A DNA stretch of 64,000 bases from NCBI RefSeq assembly GCF_001439685.1, contig NZ_JYLH01000021.1:25212-89211 (forward strand), in the 5' to 3' direction. Below, in pieces: positions 8,573 to 17,260 of this stretch (position 1 is its first letter; the number at the start of each line of letters is the position of its first letter). This DNA is from Pseudomonas libanensis (GTDB lineage: Bacteria; Pseudomonadota; Gammaproteobacteria; Pseudomonadales; Pseudomonadaceae). The translations under genes were made by a program, and so were the position numbers. The notes below the pieces were generated by a model that searched no databases, had not been told where the DNA came from, and saw nothing but the letters and a program-made list of their open reading frames with translations.

Positions 8573-10392
8573 ACGGTCTTCTCCCCGCTGAGCTTGCGGT
8601 CCAGGAAGGTCGCCGCACTGATCAACGCCAAATGGCTCAAGGCCTGGGGCGTATTGCCCAGGTGTCGGGCCTGGCTGTCGAACTCTTCGGCGTATAACCC
8701 CAGCGGGTTGGCGTAACGCAGCAACTGTTCAAATTCCAGATGGGCTTTTTCCACTTGGCCGGCGCGAGCCAGGCACTCGACGTACCAGAACGAGCAGGCG
8801 GCAAATGCGCCTTCAGTGCCTTGCAGCCCATCGATCTGGCTGTCGTCGTTGCGATAACGGTAGACCATGCCGTCGCGCACCAGGCTTTTCTGGATGGCTT
8901 CCAATGTCGACAGCCAGCGCGGGTCAGTGGCTGCGACGAAACGCACCAGCGGCATCAACAGCATCGAACCGTCCAGTGCAGTGCTGCCGATATGCTGCAC
9001 AAAATGCCCGCGCTCTTCGTTCCAGAAGTTGCTCCAGATGTCGGCGTAGATCGCCTGGCGCGTCTGGTCCCAACGGGCGAACGGTGCTGGCAGTGAACGT
9101 TTGGACGCCAGGCGAATGGCGCGATCCACGGCCACCCAACACATCAGGCGCGAATGCAGGAAGTGGTGCTGCTCGCCGCGCATTTCCCAGATGCCCACGT
9201 CCTTGCGGTTCCAGATCTCACACACTTGGTCGACCACTTCCACCGTGTGTTTCCAGCCTTCGTGGGAGATGGCTTCGCCGTATTTGTTGACCAGGTACAC
9301 CGCGTCCATCAGTTCGCCGTAGATATCCAGTTGGATCTGGTCGAACGCTTCATTGCCCACACGCACCGGTTGGGCGCCGCCGTGGCCGCTCAGATGGTCA
9401 AGTGCGGTTTCCGGCAGTTCCTGGCGACCGTCGATGCCGTAGAGGATGTTGATTTTGGTCGGCTGCCCGCAGCAGTCGCTGACCCGGCCCCTGAGCCAAC
9501 GCATATAGGCATTGGCTTCCTCTACAAAGCCCAGGCGCATGAACGCGTAGACAGTGAACGAGGCGTCGCGGACCCAGGTGTAGCGGTAATCCCAATTGCG
9601 TTCGCCGCCGGGGGTTTCCGGCAGGCCGAAGGTAGCGGCGGCGATGATTGCGCCGTGCTTGCGCGAGGTCAAAAGCTTCAACGCCAAGGCCGAGCGGTTG
9701 ACCATTTCGCGCCAGCGCCCACGGTAATTGGACTGGGAGATCCAGCCGCGCCAGAACTTCAGGGTGCGCTCCAGGTACAGGTCGGTGCAGTCATTGACCA
9801 CCCGTGGATCGTCCTGGCCGCCGAGCACGAATTCGGCGCCTTCGTCCTGGGCCAGGGTAAAGTGGGCTACGGCTGTATCTTCCTTGAGCGTCAGCGGGTG
9901 GCTGCCTACCAGGCGCAGGCCGGGCTGGCCGTCGGCGCTGAACAGCACACCGCTATTGCTGGCCGTGGCGTGGGTCTTGGCACGCGCATAGTCGTGGCGC
10001 ACGGCGCAGCGCAGGTGCAAGGTGGCTTGGCCGCTGACCACCCGTACCCGGCGAATCAGCAACGGCAGCTCGTCGACCTCTTCGCTGACCGCCAGCAGGT
10101 CGGTGACTTCTACCACCGCCGCGTCGCTGAGCCAGCGGGTTTGCAGCACATTGGTGTCGGGCAGGTAGATCTGTTCGCGGCGGGCGTTGGGCAAGTCCGG
10201 GGTGAGCTGGAACGTGCCGGCCTCGGGCGTATCGAGCAGCGCACAGAAGATCGATGGGCTGTCGAATTCTGGCCAACAGAAAAAGTCGATACTGCCCCGG
10301 TCGTTCACCAGCGCCGCGCTGCGCATATCGCCGATGATGCCGTGAGCGTCGATGGCGCTTTGGGGTTCGCTTTTCAAATCAACCATTGCCAT
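8560..10392 (-). CDS. Glycoside hydrolase family 15 protein
   Basis: A 610-residue cytoplasmic protein of the bacterial GH15 (glucoamylase/trehalase-like) family. An N-terminal beta-sandwich-like part (about 1-220) precedes an (alpha/alpha)6 barrel. Recognisable blocks are GERNWDYRYTWVRDASF (about 265), WEMRGEQHHFLHSRLM, which holds the presumed general acid, and QGTEGAFAACSFWYVE, which holds the presumed base. No signal peptide is seen. Mycobacterial relatives hydrolyse trehalose, so a trehalose or alpha-glucan role is possible. Its start overlaps the SDR gene stop by 14 bp, so the two are co-translated. Confidence 0.88.
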   Translation of the reverse strand: MAMVDLKSEPQSAIDAHGIIGDMRSAALVNDRGSIDFFCWPEFDSPSIFCALLDTPEAGTFQLTPDLPNARREQIYLPDTNVLQTRWLSDAAVVEVTDLLAVSEEVDELPLLIRRVRVVSGQATLHLRCAVRHDYARAKTHATASNSGVLFSADGQPGLRLVGSHPLTLKEDTAVAHFTLAQDEGAEFVLGGQDDPRVVNDCTDLYLERTLKFWRGWISQSNYRGRWREMVNRSALALKLLTSRKHGAIIAAATFGLPETPGGERNWDYRYTWVRDASFTVYAFMRLGFVEEANAYMRWLRGRVSDCCGQPTKINILYGIDGRQELPETALDHLSGHGGAQPVRVGNEAFDQIQLDIYGELMDAVYLVNKYGEAISHEGWKHTVEVVDQVCEIWNRKDVGIWEMRGEQHHFLHSRLMCWVAVDRAIRLASKRSLPAPFARWDQTRQAIYADIWSNFWNEERGHFVQHIGSTALDGSMLLMPLVRFVAATDPRWLSTLEAIQKSLVRDGMVYRYRNDDSQIDGLQGTEGAFAACSFWYVECLARAGQVEKAHLEFEQLLRYANPLGLYAEEFDSQARHLGNTPQALSHLALISAATFLDRKLSGEKTVWQP

Positions 10393-11179
10393 TAAACTCC
10401 GGATAAAGACTCATGCCACCATCGATAAACAGCGTACTGCCGACGACATAATCCGACGCATCGCTGGCCAGCCAAACCACCGCATTGGCCACATCCTCCA
10501 CATCACCCACGCGGCCGTAAGGAATCAATTTGAGCAATTCCTTTTCTGCGGCACCTTCGGTGGCTGCGCGGTTGATCGCCGTGCGAATGGCCCCCGGCGC
10601 GATGCCGTTGATGCGGATACGTTGTTCGCTGACTTCCTGGGCAAGGCTGCGCATCAGCATCTCCACACCGCCCTTGGACGCCGCATAGTTCACATGCCCG
10701 GCCCAGGGAATGAGTTGATGCACCGAGCTCATATGGATGATTTTGCCGGCGGCGCGGGACACGCCTTCGCGAATACCCTGACGATTGAAAATACGCACGG
10801 CCGCCCGGGCACAAAGGAATTGCCCGGTGAGGTTGACGCCGATCACGGTGTTCCAGTCCTCAAGGGTCATGTCGACCAGATTGGCGTCTTTTTGCAAGCC
10901 GGAGTTGGCCACCAGGATATCCAGGTGGCCGAAGGCGTCGAGCGTCTGGGCGAACAGGCGTTCGACGTCAGCTTCCTTGGACACATCGCCACCGATGGCA
11001 AGCGCCTGGCCACCGGCGGCATTGATCTGTGCGGCGAGGGCCTCGGCCGGTGCCGCCTGGGAATTGTAGTTGAGCACCACCGCCGCGCCCGCTGCGGCCA
11101 GGGCTTTGGCGGCACCGGCGCCAATGCCGGAACTGGCGCCGGTGACCAGGGCCACTTGTTGCTGCAAGGAAATCTGCAT
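10379..11179 (-). CDS. SDR-family oxidoreductase (glucose-1-dehydrogenase-like)
   Basis: A 266-residue short-chain dehydrogenase. It has the Rossmann glycine motif TGASSGIG near residue 14, NSG near 92, the catalytic Ser in HMSSVHQ, and YAASK (Tyr-x-x-x-Lys) near 165. The C-terminus SLYPEFNGNG resembles NAD(P)-dependent glucose 1-dehydrogenases. It is first in the operon with the GH15 enzyme, consistent with oxidation of a sugar released by it (inference). Confidence 0.87.
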   Translation of the reverse strand: MQISLQQQVALVTGASSGIGAGAAKALAAAGAAVVLNYNSQAAPAEALAAQINAAGGQALAIGGDVSKEADVERLFAQTLDAFGHLDILVANSGLQKDANLVDMTLEDWNTVIGVNLTGQFLCARAAVRIFNRQGIREGVSRAAGKIIHMSSVHQLIPWAGHVNYAASKGGVEMLMRSLAQEVSEQRIRINGIAPGAIRTAINRAATEGAAEKELLKLIPYGRVGDVEDVANAVVWLASDASDYVVGSTLFIDGGMSLYPEFNGNG

Positions 11180-11347
11180 CGCCCACCCACCGTGATTATG
11201 AGAGTCCTTTCAGCTGACTGACGGCGGGGAGCGGAAGTTCACCGCACGGCTTCCATGCATAGGCTATGTGCAAAGCGCAGCGCTCGGATACAAGCAAGAC
11301 TTTATCGTATGATCTTGAAAACAAAGGGCAATGAAGGAAGCAATGGA

Positions 11348-11749
11348 ATGGGTAAGCCGACAAACACCGAATGGATGAAAAAATCACTCAGCAGCTTATT
11401 AGTCGTTTTATCTCTGACTCAAACGTCGCTGTGCGTCGCCGATAACAATAATGGGAAGGCTCTCTATTTACAGCGATGTGCTGTGTGTCATGGGGCAGAC
11501 ATCAAAGGAACAGGGCCCTTGGCTAAAAAAAGCAATCCTCCAACGCCTGACCTTACAACTGCAGTATTCAAGAAACGACTCAATGATTATCCGGGTGTTA
11601 TCGTGTCATCAATCATCCTTCGTCCCAATGGCGACCTGATTCCAAGGACGTTGCGGGAGAACGGTGTAAAGATAGCGCCGCACGCCTGGAGCATTAAGGA
11701 TTTACGCGACCTGCATCACTACATGAGCGATGTCATTTCAAAAAGATAA
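11348..11749 (+). CDS. Orphan monohaem c-type cytochrome
   Basis: About 133 residues with a signal sequence (from the internal MKKSLSSLLVVLSLTQTSLCVA) and one haem-binding CAVCHG motif about 50 residues in. The ATG at 11348 follows GAAGGAAG at a suitable distance; the ATG 9 codons later is also possible. After the haem motif I find no Met in the usual MP-type loop. The only later Met is in HHYMSD near the end, so the sixth ligand is uncertain. Base composition is more AT-rich than its neighbours, suggesting acquisition. It is followed by a fecI-type gene but no redox partner is nearby. Confidence 0.75.
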   Translation: MGKPTNTEWMKKSLSSLLVVLSLTQTSLCVADNNNGKALYLQRCAVCHGADIKGTGPLAKKSNPPTPDLTTAVFKKRLNDYPGVIVSSIILRPNGDLIPRTLRENGVKIAPHAWSIKDLRDLHHYMSDVISKR

Positions 11750-11796
11750 TGATCTCGGGAAGTGAGGTGCGCAGGCGATCAGCAGCAATTGCCCTG

Positions 11797-11815
11797 CTTA
11801 ATAGGAAGCATTACT
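11797..11815. promoter_or_regulatory. Weak Fur-box-like site upstream of fecI
   Basis: This 19-mer, with the half-site blocks TAAT and CATTA, matches 11 of 19 consensus Fur-box positions by my count. It lies 32-50 bp before the fecI start. Position fits iron control of fecI, but the match is modest. Confidence 0.35.
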
Positions 11816-11846
11816 ATTCACGCCCCGCCTCCCCAGTGCATCCGCA

Positions 11847-12347
11847 ATGATCCCTCAGCCGCCCCGCAGAACAGGCTTTTTCGAGCACTACGAAGAGTTG
11901 ATCGGAACCTGGACGCGCCGCCTGAGAAACCGCCAGCAGGCCGAAGACCTGGCCCATGACACCTTTGTGCGTGTGCTTGAGTCCCGCGCCAGCGAGGTTG
12001 TACAACCGCGCGCCTACCTGCATCAAATCGCACGCAATATTGCGGTGGACGCCTACCGCCGCGAAGACCGCCGCGCGGCGCTGACGTTGCAAGCCATTGA
12101 TCACAGCTTGCCCCATGGGGGTGATCCGGAGCATTACATGCACGCGGTCCAGTTGGCCGACTCTATCGAGCGGGCCTTGGCTGAGCTGCCGCTCAACTGT
12201 CGCAGGATTTTCATCTGGCAGAAGATCGAGGGCCTGACCCAGCAGGAAATCGCCGAACGCCTGGGGCTGTCTAAAAACATGGTGGAAAAGTATATGATCC
12301 GCACGCTGCGACATCTGCGTGATCGTCTGGATGCAATGGCGCCATGA
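11847..12347 (+). CDS. fecI: FecI ECF sigma factor (ferric citrate system)
   Basis: A 166-residue ECF sigma factor. Region 2 contains AEDLAHDTFVRVLE and the ARNIAVDAYRRE core; region 4 contains KIEGLTQQEIAERLGLSKNMVEKYMIR, very close to E. coli FecI. It heads a fecI-fecR-fecA array and should drive fecA when FecR is signalled by the loaded receptor. A poor Shine-Dalgarno precedes the ATG. Confidence 0.92.
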   Translation: MIPQPPRRTGFFEHYEELIGTWTRRLRNRQQAEDLAHDTFVRVLESRASEVVQPRAYLHQIARNIAVDAYRREDRRAALTLQAIDHSLPHGGDPEHYMHAVQLADSIERALAELPLNCRRIFIWQKIEGLTQQEIAERLGLSKNMVEKYMIRTLRHLRDRLDAMAP

Positions 12348-12373
12348 CCCGCTTTGGAACAGGATCTTGCTCG

Positions 12374-13324
12374 ATGGATAACCGTGTCCGTGATGAGGCC
12401 GCGCAATGGTTTGTACGCCTGCAAGACGGCCCATTGAACGCCGAGGAGCGGCAACGTTTCGATGCCTGGCGGGCGCAGGCGCCTGAGCACCAATATGAAT
12501 TCGATGTGCTGCAAGGGCTGTGGGGCGCCACCGATCTGCTGCCCACGACCCGCTTGCAGACCCTGTGCGATGCCCCGGTGGCGCCTCCCAGGCGCCGCGC
12601 CGTGTTGCGCTATGCGGTTGCCGCCAGTGTGGTCGCCATTGCAGTGGGCCTGGGTTTAGTCAGCGGGGTGGGCCAGTCAAAGCCTTACAGTGCAGAGTTC
12701 AGCACCCGATTGGGCGAGCATCGCCAGATAGCCTTGCCCGATGGCTCGGTGATGGACCTCAACAGCCGCAGCGTGGCCGCGGTTCGCTATGAAAAGGGCC
12801 AGCGGAGCGTGGAACTCAAGCAGGGCGAGGCGATGTTCAGTGTCGAGCATGACGCCGGGCGCCCGTTCGTCGTGGTTGCCGGGTCAGGTCAGGTAACGGT
12901 TACCGGTACGCGTTTTGATGTGCGCCGCGATGAAGACCAGACCCGCGTGGCGGTCGAGGCCGGTACGGTCACGGTGCAGGGGCGCATATCGGATCAGGCG
13001 GTGACGCTCACCGCTGGCCGTGGCACCCACGTTGATACCCAAGGCCAAGTGGCAGCCACCTATGCGGTGAACCCTCAAGAACTGACCGCGTGGCGTACCG
13101 GCAAACTGGTGTTCAACAACGCCACCTTGGGCGAAGTGGCCCGGGAGGTGTCGCGCTACCGTGAGCAACCGTTGCGTGTCAGCACGGCAGCGGTGGGCAA
13201 CCTGCGCCTGACCAGCGTATTCAAATCCAGTGACACCGACGCCTTGCTCAAAGCCTTGCCGCACATCCTGCCCGTGGCCCTGCGCACCTTGCCGGACGGC
13301 AGTCAGGAAATTATTTCACGCTGA
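12374..13324 (+). CDS. fecR: FecR regulator (ferric citrate system)
   Basis: A 316-residue membrane signal transducer with an N-terminal DUF4880 region (about 4-45), a transmembrane segment (about 85-105) and a periplasmic FecR domain (about 120-215). A C-terminal STN-like region interacts with the receptor signalling domain. The ATG at 12374 has AGGA 8 bases upstream. An earlier in-frame ATG at 12344 overlaps the fecI stop (ATGA) but lacks a ribosome site, so the start is open by 10 codons. Confidence 0.9.
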   Translation: MDNRVRDEAAQWFVRLQDGPLNAEERQRFDAWRAQAPEHQYEFDVLQGLWGATDLLPTTRLQTLCDAPVAPPRRRAVLRYAVAASVVAIAVGLGLVSGVGQSKPYSAEFSTRLGEHRQIALPDGSVMDLNSRSVAAVRYEKGQRSVELKQGEAMFSVEHDAGRPFVVVAGSGQVTVTGTRFDVRRDEDQTRVAVEAGTVTVQGRISDQAVTLTAGRGTHVDTQGQVAATYAVNPQELTAWRTGKLVFNNATLGEVAREVSRYREQPLRVSTAAVGNLRLTSVFKSSDTDALLKALPHILPVALRTLPDGSQEIISR

Positions 13325-13421
13325 CGTTCAGGTTTTTTTCGAGTTCTTCGTCTTCTCCTGCAACTGCAACTGGTTTGCATTAACAGTCGCACACTTTTGC
13401 GATCACAGGGCTAGGTTCGAC

Positions 13422-15827
13422 GTGAAAAAACTCGCCATCCACAATAATAAAATCTCCCGCTGGGCGCCCCTGGCCCTGGCCATTGCGGTCAGCACCGCGC
13501 TGCCTGCAGCCTACGCGGCCGATGGCATACATATCCGCGCCCAGTCACTGGGTGCTGCGCTTAGCCAATTGGGCCAGCAGACTTCGCTGCAAGTGTTCTT
13601 CAGCCCCGACATGGTGGCCGGCAAGCAAGCCCCGGCGGTGGATGGCGACCTCTCGCCCGAACAAGCCCTGCGCCAACTGCTGCAGGGCAGTGGGCTGGAT
13701 TACCAGATCGACGCCGGTTCCGTGACCCTGCGCCCGGTGAGCAACGGCACCGGTGAAGCGGGTTCACCGCTGGAGCTGGGAGTCACCGATATCAAGGTGG
13801 TGGGCGACTGGCTCGGCGATGCCGATGCCGCCGTGGTGCAAAACCATCCGGGGGCGCGTACCGTGGTGCGCCGCGAAGCCATGGTGGAGCAGGGCGCGAT
13901 GAACGTCGGTGACGTACTGCGCCGCGTGCCTGGCGTGCAGGTGCAGGAAGCCAACGGCACCGGCGGCAGCGATATTTCCCTCAACGTCGGTGTACGCGGC
14001 TTGACCTCACGCCTGTCGCCGCGCTCCACCGTGCTGATCGACGGGGTACCGGCGGCCTTCGCCCCGTACGGCCAGCCGCAACTGTCGATGGCGCCGATTT
14101 CTGCCGGTAACCTGGAAAGCATCGACGTTGTCCGCGGGGCCGGCTCCGTACGTTATGGGCCACAGAACGTGGGGGGTGTGATCAACTTCGTGACCCGCGC
14201 AATTCCGGAGAAATTCTCCGGTGAGGTCGGCACTACCCTGCAGACCTCCGCCCATGGTGGCTGGAAGCATGTGGAGAACGCCTTTATTGGCGGCACGGCA
14301 GACAACGGCATCGGCGCTGCATTGCTGTACTCCGGGGTCAACGGCAACGGCTATCGCCACAGCAATAATTCCAACGATATCGACGACGTGATCTTCAAGA
14401 CCCACTGGGCGCCGACCGATCAAGACGACTTCTCGCTGAACTTCCATTACTACGACGCCAGCGCCGACATGCCCGGCGGCCTGACCCAGCAACAGTTCGA
14501 CGCCAACCCGTATCAGTCGGTGCGCGACTGGGACAACTTCAGCGGTCGCCGCAAGGACGTGTCCTTCAAGTACATCCGCCAGATCGATGATCGCACCCAG
14601 GCCGAAGTGCTGACCTACTATTCCGACAGCTTCCGTGGCAGCAACATCGCCAACCGTGATTTGAAAACCCTCAGTTCCTACCCGCGCACCTACTACACAT
14701 TTGGTATCGAGCCGCGGGTGTCCCATGTGTTTGACCTGGGCCCGAGCACCCAGGAAGTCAGCGTTGGCTACCGCTACCTCAAGGAAGGCATGCACGAGCA
14801 AGCCACCAGCCTGAACCTGGTCAACAACGTGCCGACGCCGGGCGGGCAGAGCGATGGCCATGTCTATCAGGATCGCACCGGTGGCACCGAAGCCAACGCC
14901 TTCTACATCGACAACAAAATCGATATTGGCAAATGGACCATCACCCCGGGCATCCGCTTTGAAGATATCCGCACCGAATGGCATGACCGCCCCGTCGTGG
15001 CCTTGAACGGCAAGCGTACCGAGGAAAAACGCCGCGAGATCCACAACAACGAACCCTTGCCGGCCCTGAGCGTGATGTACCACGTCTCTGACGCCTGGAA
15101 ACTGTTCGCCAATTACGAAACTTCCTTCGGCAGCCTGCAGTATTTCCAGCTGGGCCAGGGCGGCACCGGCAACCAGACCGCCAATGGCCTTAACCCGGAA
15201 AAAGCCAAGACTTACGAGATCGGAACGCGCTACAACGACAGCGTCTGGGGCGGCGAAGTGACACTGTTCTACATCGACTTCTCGGATGAGCTGCAATACG
15301 TCAGCAACGATGTAGGCTGGACCAACCTCGGCGCCACCAAGCACGCCGGTGTCGAAGCCTCGGCCCACTACGACCTGTCCAATCTCGACCCGCGCCTTGA
15401 CGGGCTGACGGCTAACGCTGGCTTCACCTATACCAAGGCCACCTCCGAAGGTGATGTACCGTTCAAGGGCCGCGACCTGCCGCTGTACTCCCGTGAAGTG
15501 GCGACGTTGGGCCTGCGCTACGACGTCAACCACTGGACCCATAACCTCGATGTCTATGCGCAATCCAAGCAGCGCGCGCCAGGTACCGGCACCACCTACA
15601 TTACCCAGGGCACCGACGATGGCCAATATGGCGATATCCCAGGTTATGTCTCCGTCAACCTGCGCAGCGGCTATGACTTTGGCGCGCAATTGTCGAACCT
15701 CAAGCTGGGCGTGGGCGTAAAGAACGTCTTCGACCAGCAGCATTACACGCGCTCCAGCGACAACAACGCCGGGATATACCTGGGTGAGCCGCGTACGTTC
15801 TTCGTCCAGGCAAGCGTCGGTTTCTGA
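13422..15827 (+). CDS. fecA: Ferric citrate outer-membrane receptor FecA
   Basis: An 801-residue TonB-dependent receptor starting at GTG 13422 (KKLAIHNNK), followed by a signal peptide ending AYA. It has a secretin/TonB signalling domain (about 35-100), a VVGDWLGDA segment just before the plug that is shared with E. coli FecA, and a plug with RSTVLIDGVP and APYGQPQLSMAPIS. Further FecA-like blocks are RYGPQNVGGVINFVTRAIP and GGTADNGIGAALLYSG. The barrel ends in Phe. The stepwise likeness to E. coli FecA makes ferric dicitrate the likely ligand. The 97-bp gap after fecR should hold the FecI-dependent promoter. Confidence 0.93.
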   Translation: MKKLAIHNNKISRWAPLALAIAVSTALPAAYAADGIHIRAQSLGAALSQLGQQTSLQVFFSPDMVAGKQAPAVDGDLSPEQALRQLLQGSGLDYQIDAGSVTLRPVSNGTGEAGSPLELGVTDIKVVGDWLGDADAAVVQNHPGARTVVRREAMVEQGAMNVGDVLRRVPGVQVQEANGTGGSDISLNVGVRGLTSRLSPRSTVLIDGVPAAFAPYGQPQLSMAPISAGNLESIDVVRGAGSVRYGPQNVGGVINFVTRAIPEKFSGEVGTTLQTSAHGGWKHVENAFIGGTADNGIGAALLYSGVNGNGYRHSNNSNDIDDVIFKTHWAPTDQDDFSLNFHYYDASADMPGGLTQQQFDANPYQSVRDWDNFSGRRKDVSFKYIRQIDDRTQAEVLTYYSDSFRGSNIANRDLKTLSSYPRTYYTFGIEPRVSHVFDLGPSTQEVSVGYRYLKEGMHEQATSLNLVNNVPTPGGQSDGHVYQDRTGGTEANAFYIDNKIDIGKWTITPGIRFEDIRTEWHDRPVVALNGKRTEEKRREIHNNEPLPALSVMYHVSDAWKLFANYETSFGSLQYFQLGQGGTGNQTANGLNPEKAKTYEIGTRYNDSVWGGEVTLFYIDFSDELQYVSNDVGWTNLGATKHAGVEASAHYDLSNLDPRLDGLTANAGFTYTKATSEGDVPFKGRDLPLYSREVATLGLRYDVNHWTHNLDVYAQSKQRAPGTGTTYITQGTDDGQYGDIPGYVSVNLRSGYDFGAQLSNLKLGVGVKNVFDQQHYTRSSDNNAGIYLGEPRTFFVQASVGF

Positions 15828-15842
15828 TATTCAGTTGATAGA

Positions 15843-15873
15843 AAAATCGCAACTCAAGGGTTGCGATTTTTTT
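15843..15873 (+). terminator. Rho-independent terminator after fecA
   Basis: An 11-bp perfect stem (AAAATCGCAAC, 15843-15853, with its complement at 15860-15870), a 6-base loop and a run of T, 16 bases after the fecA stop codon. Confidence 0.92.
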
Positions 15874-15974
15874 GCCTGCCCAGGCGCGCCGCGACGTTGC
15901 CGAGGCAGCAGCAAAGGCCATTGCCTGCTCGATCTGTTTCCTACACTCGCTCAGCACATATTGTTGCTGGCACA

Positions 15975-16002
15975 GGAACTGATTCCGACAAAAAACCACA
16001 CA
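15975..16002 (+). promoter_or_regulatory. HrpL promoter (hrp box) 1
   Basis: GGAACT (15975-15980), a 15-base spacer, then CCACACA (15996-16002). This fits the HrpL-dependent hrp box GGAACC-N15/16-CCACNNA with one base different in the first block. It lies 75 bases before the start of the first candidate type III substrate gene. Confidence 0.85.
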
Positions 16003-16077
16003 TGGGAAAGCTGATGGGCTTCGACACTACGTTGGAGCGACAAGCTGAAAATCGCGCCCACTGTAATGGAGAAACGC

Positions 16078-17121
16078 ATGTCGGTACCGATGTTGGATCC
16101 ATCCCCCGTCTCTACCTCATCAACCTCTGATCCTTCGCAGGCCAATGCCACTGCCAAGCCCGAGGTCAAGAACACTCGTGAAGCGCCTGCTGCGCCTTCT
16201 TTCAAAGGCCAGAGTTCCGCCAATGTAAATTTTCAATCCGGGGAAAGTAAAGCCGGTCCAGTGTTCGGCAACCATCAGGCGGCCACCACTGGCGCAGATG
16301 TTTCAGGCCGCCACCACCATCATCATCACGCTCCTGCAATGCAGGATTTCCTGAGCCAGTTCAAACAGTGGATGAACCAATGGTTTTCCGGACATCGGCC
16401 GCCTCCGTATCCAGGCTGCGGCGGTCCACCACCAAGGCCGAACCCAGGTAACAGCAATCCGCCGCCAAGGCCGAATCCCGGGGCGAGCAACCCGCCACCA
16501 CGACCAGACCCTACCGACGGAGAAAGGCCCTATCCGGTCGCGCCTGGCAGGCCAGATCCGCAATACTCGCTGAAGAACAATGAAGAGTTGGCAGCGCAAT
16601 TGCGCGACAGTTTCCATGCCTTCAGGGACCCCAGGAATCCAGGGTATATCAGTGTTGACAGCATCCTTGCGATGGCGAGAAGAGGGTGGTCGCCTAACCC
16701 CTCCATGCGGGAGAACATTCGCTTGGCCAATGAGCTGCTGCGGCGTCCGGAACTGATGTCGGCGCTTGATCGACACACTTCTACCGGTGCATTGGATAAT
16801 CTCATCGACTTTCAGAACGTGAACGCGGTCATCAAGGGCGAAAACTACTTCAAGTACAAGTCTGACAAGGAGTTGGCCGCTGAGATGCTCGAGCACTTTG
16901 ACGAATTGAAGGGCTGGCCCTGGGGGCCAGACCTTAGAATTCGCGACCTGAAAAAGCTCGCCCGCCAGCCTTTCACAGGCGACGCTGAAAAGGACCACCT
17001 TATCCAGTTGGCCCAGGCAGTAATCAAGCGAAGTAACCTGCTCAAGCTGATGGATGACCTCGCCAGTACGGACGGGGACGGAAAGATCAATTGGAGAGCA
17101 TTGGTCCTATTGTCCAAATGA
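16078..17121 (+). CDS. Candidate type III secretion substrate with two EF-like repeat modules
   Basis: A 347-residue protein with no recognised enzymatic domain. The N-terminus is Ser/Thr-rich with few charges (MSVPMLDPSPVSTSSTS), as in type III substrates, and an hrp box precedes it. A natural run of six histidines is at residues 79-84, followed by a Pro/Asn-rich tract (about 107-165, repeats of NPPPRPNPG). The C-terminal half holds two about 80-residue modules (about 165-253 and 260-346). Each begins ELAA..L...F and ends with a (L)LxRPxLxxALD-like helix, the first also GALDNLI and the second DGDGKINWRAL. This pattern recalls the HrpF/NopX/HrpK translocator-associated proteins (memory, unverified). 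The ATG at 16078 was chosen for the GGAG six bases upstream. Confidence 0.75.
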   Translation: MSVPMLDPSPVSTSSTSDPSQANATAKPEVKNTREAPAAPSFKGQSSANVNFQSGESKAGPVFGNHQAATTGADVSGRHHHHHHAPAMQDFLSQFKQWMNQWFSGHRPPPYPGCGGPPPRPNPGNSNPPPRPNPGASNPPPRPDPTDGERPYPVAPGRPDPQYSLKNNEELAAQLRDSFHAFRDPRNPGYISVDSILAMARRGWSPNPSMRENIRLANELLRRPELMSALDRHTSTGALDNLIDFQNVNAVIKGENYFKYKSDKELAAEMLEHFDELKGWPWGPDLRIRDLKKLARQPFTGDAEKDHLIQLAQAVIKRSNLLKLMDDLASTDGDGKINWRALVLLSK

Positions 17122-17172
17122 CCAACCTACAGGCGCTGCACGGCGAATGCGGCGCCTGACTCAATTGTTCGA

Positions 17173-17200
17173 GGAACGGATTACACTCATTTGCCACATA
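17173..17200 (+). promoter_or_regulatory. HrpL promoter (hrp box) 2
   Basis: GGAACG (17173-17178), a 15-base spacer, then CCACATA (17194-17200), matching GGAACC-N15-CCACNNA except for the last base of the first block. It lies 60 bases before the 105-residue gene at 17261. Confidence 0.83.
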
Positions 17201-17260
17201 GCTGATACCTACAGTAGTGATTCACCCGCCGCTTTTCAGATTCCGAGTGAGGGCAAACTC

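Noticed and set aside
9154..10395. 413-codon frame on the plus strand across the GH15 gene
   Set aside because: Antisense shadow; the GH15 protein on the minus strand has clear family motifs.
14007..15743. 578-codon open frame antisense to fecA
   Set aside because: Same antisense composition and no ribosome site, while fecA on the other strand is unmistakable.
16312..16329. Hexahistidine as evidence of vector or tagged-construct contamination
   Set aside because: It lies inside a long natural reading frame with native flanks, mixed His codons, and an hrp box upstream; no vector sequence surrounds it.
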